NCBI GenBank assembly: GCA_030699345.1
Contig: JAUYMX010000554.1
Coordinates: forward strand, 1-16,262
Direction of reading: 5' to 3'
From: Methylococcaceae bacterium
GTDB lineage: Bacteria > Pseudomonadota > Gammaproteobacteria > Methylococcales > Methylomonadaceae
DNA length: 16,262 nt
Below, in pieces: positions 14,748 to 16,262 of this stretch. The notes below the pieces were generated by a model, which made no database searches, was not told the DNA's origin, and worked only from the letters and a program-made list of their open reading frames with translations. The position numbers and the translations under genes are program-made. How positions within the stretch are numbered: the stretch's first letter is position 1; each line of letters opens with the position of its first letter.

Positions 14748-14810
14748 TAAGCACCACCGTTTTACTAAGCAACTCAGCTTGCAGTCTATCTATTGTGCCA
14801 AGGAGCTACT

Positions 14811-15344
14811 TTGATAGCGCTAACACTGACATTTTCTAAAGCCCGGCAACACGAAGCAGAACAGCTGGCGGCCCTTGTTAATTCTGCCTATCGCGGTGAA
14901 ATCAGTAGGCAAGGCTGGACCACAGAAGTTGACTTGCTAGACGGCCGACGGACCGAAGCTACAGAACTTAAACGCTTGATTGCCAGCGACGACTCTATCA
15001 TTCTGCAATGTAAAAATGCTTCAGAACTGGTTGGGTCGATACATTTGGAGAGAAATGGGCAGCAGGTGCAGTTTGGCATGTTGGCCGTTCAACCGTCATT
15101 ACAAGGTCGCGGTATAGGTAAGCAGTTGTTGCAAGCTGCAGAGCTTGCGGCCCAGCAAGCTTGGTCCGTCAACACATTCGTTATGGCGGTTATTAGTTCA
15201 AGGTATGAGCTGATTGCCTTTTATGAGCGACGCGGTTATCGACGCACTGGCATAACCAAGGCGTTTCCAGTCAATCCGAGCTTGTGGACAGCTAAGGTTG
15301 CCGGTTTACAATTAGAGTTTTTAGAGAAAAACGCCCTGACTTAA
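14811..15344 (+). CDS. GNAT-family N-acetyltransferase
   Basis: This is a soluble acetyltransferase of the GCN5-related (GNAT) fold, which moves an acetyl group from acetyl-CoA to an amine that cannot be identified here. I place the start at TTG 14811, giving 177 residues, because AAGGAG at 14800-14805 sits five bases ahead. An upstream TTG at 14793 would put this ribosome-binding site inside the gene. The acetyl-CoA loop is clear: MLAVQPSLQGRGIG with QGRGIG at 98-103, followed by a helix. The C-terminal RYELIAFYERRGYRRTG (131-147) is the typical motif B. The N-terminal part with SAYRGE and a GWTTE segment occurs in a common uncharacterised GNAT subgroup. It follows the GGDEF gene by 63 bases and may or may not share its transcript. 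Confidence 0.88.
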   Translation: MIALTLTFSKARQHEAEQLAALVNSAYRGEISRQGWTTEVDLLDGRRTEATELKRLIASDDSIILQCKNASELVGSIHLERNGQQVQFGMLAVQPSLQGRGIGKQLLQAAELAAQQAWSVNTFVMAVISSRYELIAFYERRGYRRTGITKAFPVNPSLWTAKVAGLQLEFLEKNALT

Positions 15345-15393
15345 AAGCCAGGTAAGAGCGGGGCATGCCCACGATTTAAGGGTGCTGGCGATT

Positions 15394-16065
15394 TTATCGC
15401 TGGCTAAAATAAATATCGCCGTAGTAACTGGTCGCTTTACCCTTGCTGTCATCGGTGTCGGTCATGATCGCGACCGCATCGATGTAGCGGACGTCTTCGC
15501 CAAAATGTTGTTTCAAGTCGGCTAAGACGTCTCGTTTTTCACTAAACCAAGTGCCAGTGGGGTCAGCAGCTGACCTCATCGCAATCATCACCGCACTTTT
15601 CCCTGCATACGCATTCGGCCACACAGCCCCTTTGGCCGAGGCGTTTGCCCAAACATAATTGATGGCTTTAGTTTGCCAGAAAGCCAAACCACCACTGATC
15701 ACCACATAAACACGAGCGGCGTAATCGTCACCGGTTTTTATTTGCTCGTTGCGAGTATCCAGCCGATTTTCGATGCGCCAACGCCAGTTCAACACTGGTG
15801 TTTGTTGCAAATCAATTCGTTGTGTTTTGAATAGTCCAGACGCACTGTCATTGCTGTCTGCTTTTAATACCTGAGCGCCATCAAGTTCGAACAGTTGATA
15901 AAGCGTTTGATTTTTGAAGCGTTTGCTTTCCCATTGCTCTAATGAGCCGGTTGAAAATGCGCCCAGCATTATTTTTTCTTCCGCCGGCTCAGCATAACTT
16001 AACGAATTAATTGTTAGAAATATCAATAAACTACTGAATTTTAAAGTCTTGCAAGCAGTGAACAT
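15394..16065 (-). CDS. Exported DUF3047 family protein
   Basis: I recognise this 223-residue protein as DUF3047, a family without known function. Residues 1-25 are a signal peptide with a hydrophobic core at 9-19 and likely cleavage after SYA, so the mature protein should be periplasmic. The conserved family segments are LNWRWR (92-97), GDDYAARVYV (112-121), INYVWA (135-140), DTDD (203-206) and the terminal YGDIYF (215-220). The mature part looks like a beta-sandwich with conserved aromatics, which might bind carbohydrate, but that is a guess. TGAGG on the complement lies about nine bases before the ATG. It faces the GNAT gene with a 49-base gap and is divergent from the tRNA gene. No partner gene is adjacent. 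Confidence 0.85.
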   Translation of the reverse strand: MFTACKTLKFSSLLIFLTINSLSYAEPAEEKIMLGAFSTGSLEQWESKRFKNQTLYQLFELDGAQVLKADSNDSASGLFKTQRIDLQQTPVLNWRWRIENRLDTRNEQIKTGDDYAARVYVVISGGLAFWQTKAINYVWANASAKGAVWPNAYAGKSAVMIAMRSAADPTGTWFSEKRDVLADLKQHFGEDVRYIDAVAIMTDTDDSKGKATSYYGDIYFSQR

Positions 16066-16144
16066 GGCATAAACCTCAGGCTGTCTGTGCAGCGGACTAT
16101 GGCAAAAAAATCAGCTTAGGCCTAGTTTATTTTTTTTGATGCTA

Positions 16145-16150
16145 TATAAT
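16145..16150 (+). promoter_or_regulatory. tRNA-Leu promoter -10 element with GC-rich discriminator
   Basis: A perfect TATAAT lies 25-30 bases before the tRNA. It is followed at once by GCGC, the GC-rich discriminator typical of stable-RNA promoters under stringent control. An A/T-rich run (16126-16138) lies just upstream. No good -35 hexamer is visible at 16-18 bases. Confidence 0.7.
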
Positions 16151-16174
16151 GCGCACCTCACCAATGATTACAAT

Positions 16175-16261
16175 GCCTCGGTGGCGAAATTGGTAGACGC
16201 AAGGGACTTAAAATCCCTCGTTCGTAAGGACGTGCCGGTTCGACTCCGGCCCGAGGCACCA
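16175..16261 (+). tRNA. tRNA-Leu (anticodon UAA)
   Basis: An 87-nt class II tRNA. The acceptor stem is GCCTCGG (16175-16181) with CCGAGGC (16251-16257), then discriminator A and an encoded CCA (16259-16261). The anticodon stem AGGGA/TCCCT holds the loop CTTAAAA, giving anticodon TAA at 16209-16211, which reads UUA (and UUG by wobble) as leucine. The long variable arm GTTC-GTAA-GGAC is typical of tRNA-Leu. The T arm is GCCGG-TTCGACT-CCGGC. All parts look intact and functional. Confidence 0.98.
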
Positions 16262-16262
16262 T

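Noticed and set aside
15361..15370. GGGCATGCCC palindrome between the GNAT and DUF3047 genes
   Set aside because: A perfect 10-base palindrome with no loop cannot form a terminator hairpin, has no T-run, and is short enough to arise by chance.

Overview
This window is a chromosomal housekeeping stretch from a gammaproteobacterium with moderate GC. The RluD, PgeF, IleS and NadC proteins are of gammaproteobacterial type, and the order ampD / DUF1631 gene / nadC is the arrangement I recall from Pseudomonas. Several proteins also recall methanotrophs of the order Methylococcales, but that is an impression and not a demonstrated placement. I see no insertion sequence, phage gene, CRISPR array, toxin-antitoxin pair or other sign of recent transfer.

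Layout, left to right. (1) 10-2501, plus strand: a tight cluster of rluD (23S rRNA pseudouridine synthase), pgeF (peptidoglycan editing factor) and a ZIP-family metal transporter with a His-rich loop. (2) 2544-4178, minus strand: pgm, phosphoglucomutase, convergent with the ZIP gene across a perfect hairpin. (3) 4248-5154, plus strand: a secreted L,D-transpeptidase followed by an Lpp/OprI-type alanine-zipper lipoprotein that ends in lysine. A tandem hairpin/terminator closes this block. (4) 5314-9567, plus strand: ribF-ileS-lspA, joined by overlapping start and stop codons. (5) 9556-10098, minus strand: ampD, whose 3' end overlaps that of lspA. (6) 10215-13544, plus strand: DUF1631 gene, nadC and a flavin-reductase-like gene, again overlapping, read divergently from ampD. 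A perfect inverted repeat lies between ampD and the DUF1631 gene. (7) 13704-14747: a GGDEF diguanylate cyclase. (8) 14811-15344: a GNAT acetyltransferase that starts on TTG. (9) 15394-16065, minus strand: an exported DUF3047 protein. (10) 16175-16261: tRNA-Leu(UAA) with its own promoter.

A cell-envelope theme links several of these genes. PgeF guards peptidoglycan composition and AmpD recycles muropeptides. LspA is the signal peptidase that matures lipoproteins such as the Lpp-like one here, and the L,D-transpeptidase could join that lipoprotein to peptidoglycan. RibF and NadC supply the FAD/FMN and NAD cofactors. The flavin-reductase-like protein next to nadC may use flavin.

I did not find a convincing new multi-gene system. 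The points most worth a second look are the L,D-transpeptidase/lipoprotein pair, the uncharacterised DUF1631-nadC-flavin reductase operon with the upstream palindrome, the inverted repeat over the candidate promoter of the diguanylate cyclase, and the metal transporter coupled to pgeF.
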